From positions 62,001-126,000 of the forward strand of contig JBGSIA010000031.1 in the NCBI GenBank assembly GCA_041751935.1: a DNA stretch of 64,000 nt, in the 5' to 3' direction. Both the position numbers and the translations under genes were made by a program. The notes beneath the pieces are model-generated. The model had not been told where the DNA came from. It saw only the letters and a list, made by a program, of their open reading frames with translations, and made no database searches. Below, piece after piece: positions 63,329 through 64,000 of this stretch. This stretch comes from JBBSJZ01 sp041751935 (lineage in GTDB: Bacteria > Planctomycetota > Planctomycetia > Pirellulales > Pirellulaceae). How positions within the stretch are numbered: the stretch's first letter is position 1; each line of letters opens with the position of its first letter.

Positions 63329-64000
63329 TTATCTACGAATTGATGAATCGCCGCTGGCAGGTAGCGCGGCCAATCGTCGCCGAGCATCCTCCGCATGCGG
63401 GCTGTCCGCGTGTCGGCTCAGCAGCGTCGAATAGCATACGGCGGCATCGCGTGTCCGCCCCAATTGTTCAAAAGATTTCCCAGCTTGGACCAACGACGCC
63501 GCAATCCATTCGCCTGCCGGCTCAATGCTCTCCACAGTACGGTATGCATTTACAGCCTCAGCGAATCGATGTTGCATGTAGTACGTTTCACCGATCAACC
63601 ATTGAGCTCGCGGGCGTAGCGATCCGATTTCGGTAAGCGAGCGAACGACGTTCTCCAGCGTTGCCCTGGCCTCGTCAAAGTTAAGTTGACGTATCGATAA
63701 GTCCGCCGACAGCATCATTAGCAGCGTTTCACGGTACGGGTCATCATCCGCGGCATCGGTCGCCGCCTCGATGCGCTGCTTCGCTTGTGCAACATCCGCA
63801 AAGGCCACCGATGTCTCCGCACAACGCATCAGCGTCGAGAAATCGTCTGCACCCCGCGAGTCAACAAGGTGCTCCCACCATGCCCGCGCGTCAGCGGGGC
63901 GGCCAACCTGCATCAAGCTTTCGGCAAACAGACGGGCAACACCCAAGGACAATTGCTGCTCGGTCGGCGCCGCATGTTCAGCGGCAAGTGCGATCAGCGA
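63329..64000 (-). CDS. TPR-repeat protein, partial, runs off the right edge
   Basis: The reading frame is open to the window end, so the start is beyond 64000. The visible 3' part (over 200 residues) consists of TPR-like helical pairs, for example LLMMLSADLSIRQLNFDEARATL, AQWLIGETYYMQHRFAEAVNAY and AGKSFEQLGRTRDAAVCYSTLL, ending in a basic tail. The last repeat resembles YbgF/CpoB, the Tol-associated coordinator. It lies immediately upstream of the channel gene, so it is likely part of the same envelope complex. Exact function unknown. Confidence 0.8.
   Translation of the reverse strand, partial: SLIALAAEHAAPTEQQLSLGVARLFAESLMQVGRPADARAWWEHLVDSRGADDFSTLMRCAETSVAFADVAQAKQRIEAATDAADDDPYRETLLMMLSADLSIRQLNFDEARATLENVVRSLTEIGSLRPRAQWLIGETYYMQHRFAEAVNAYRTVESIEPAGEWIAASLVQAGKSFEQLGRTRDAAVCYSTLLSRHADSPHAEDARRRLAALPASGDSSIRR

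Noticed and set aside
1..64000. CRISPR arrays, rRNA, tRNA and intact insertion sequences
   Set aside because: No regularly spaced direct repeats, no cloverleaf-like or rRNA core sequence and no transposase motifs were seen on reading; a covariance-model scan would be needed for a firm negative.

Overview
The window looks like a moderately GC-rich chromosome segment from a marine planctomycete of the Pirellulaceae (Rhodopirellula-like) type. The lineage is inferred from gene content. Typical markers are a giant PVC-type haem protein with a CxxCH site, a secreted sulfatase, PhoD-like and YdjY-like secreted proteins, a secreted xylan-degrading multi-enzyme, a TolQ/ExbD cluster with a squalene-cyclase-like repeat protein, and many orphan proteins between ordinary housekeeping genes. 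I saw no rRNA, tRNA, CRISPR array or intact transposon.

Layout. 0-4.2 kb: GMP synthase (guaA), the ABC-F translation factor EttA and a small Lys/Ala-rich basic protein closed by a hairpin. 4.3-8.5 kb: a 1354-residue cytoplasmic orphan. 8.5-17.6 kb: sulfatase, a FAPDP-motif membrane-anchored protein, an ArsM-like methyltransferase with a Cys-rich tail, a GNAT protein, RidA, HisI, a short family-2 glycosyltransferase, a 3-hydroxyacyl-CoA dehydrogenase and a YdjY-like protein. 17.7-21.8 kb: a collinear run of a heparinase-like orphan, YggS (PLP homeostasis), DUF167 and a CobW-type GTPase. 21.8-33 kb: an orphan, PhoD-like phosphatase, YkgJ-like Cys-cluster protein, PVC haem protein, a degenerate alpha/beta hydrolase, FolE and a large FAD/Fe-S oxidoreductase.

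33.3-35.1 kb is a graveyard of a type I restriction locus: an hsdR with a nonsense codon, a frameshift and loss of its motor core, and an hsdM tail joined to a broken GxxExxK gene. 35.5-43 kb: a hemerythrin-like protein, an MMPL/RND transporter overlapping a protein made of secretin N-domains without a secretin barrel, and a four-haem cytochrome.

43.6-46.2 kb holds the most unusual intact unit: two tandem DUF1538 membrane proteins, a divergent PII-family protein with a shortened T-loop, and a CBS-domain protein. Stop/start overlaps join the genes within each half. A structured leader and a 10-codon ORF overlapping the first start lie upstream. The inference is a nucleotide- or energy-sensing membrane transport system of unknown substrate.

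46.7-51.3 kb: one 1541-residue secreted protein carrying two esterases, an SGNH acetylesterase and a GH10 xylanase. 51.5-58.7 kb: small membrane and secreted orphans, then the coupled MoxR-DUF58-transglutaminase set ending in cytidylate kinase (cmk). 59-64 kb: a fatty-acyl desaturase, then on the minus strand a TPR protein that runs off the window, a MotA/TolQ/ExbB channel, ExbD and a squalene-cyclase-like repeat protein, which together look like a proton-motive-force-driven envelope complex.
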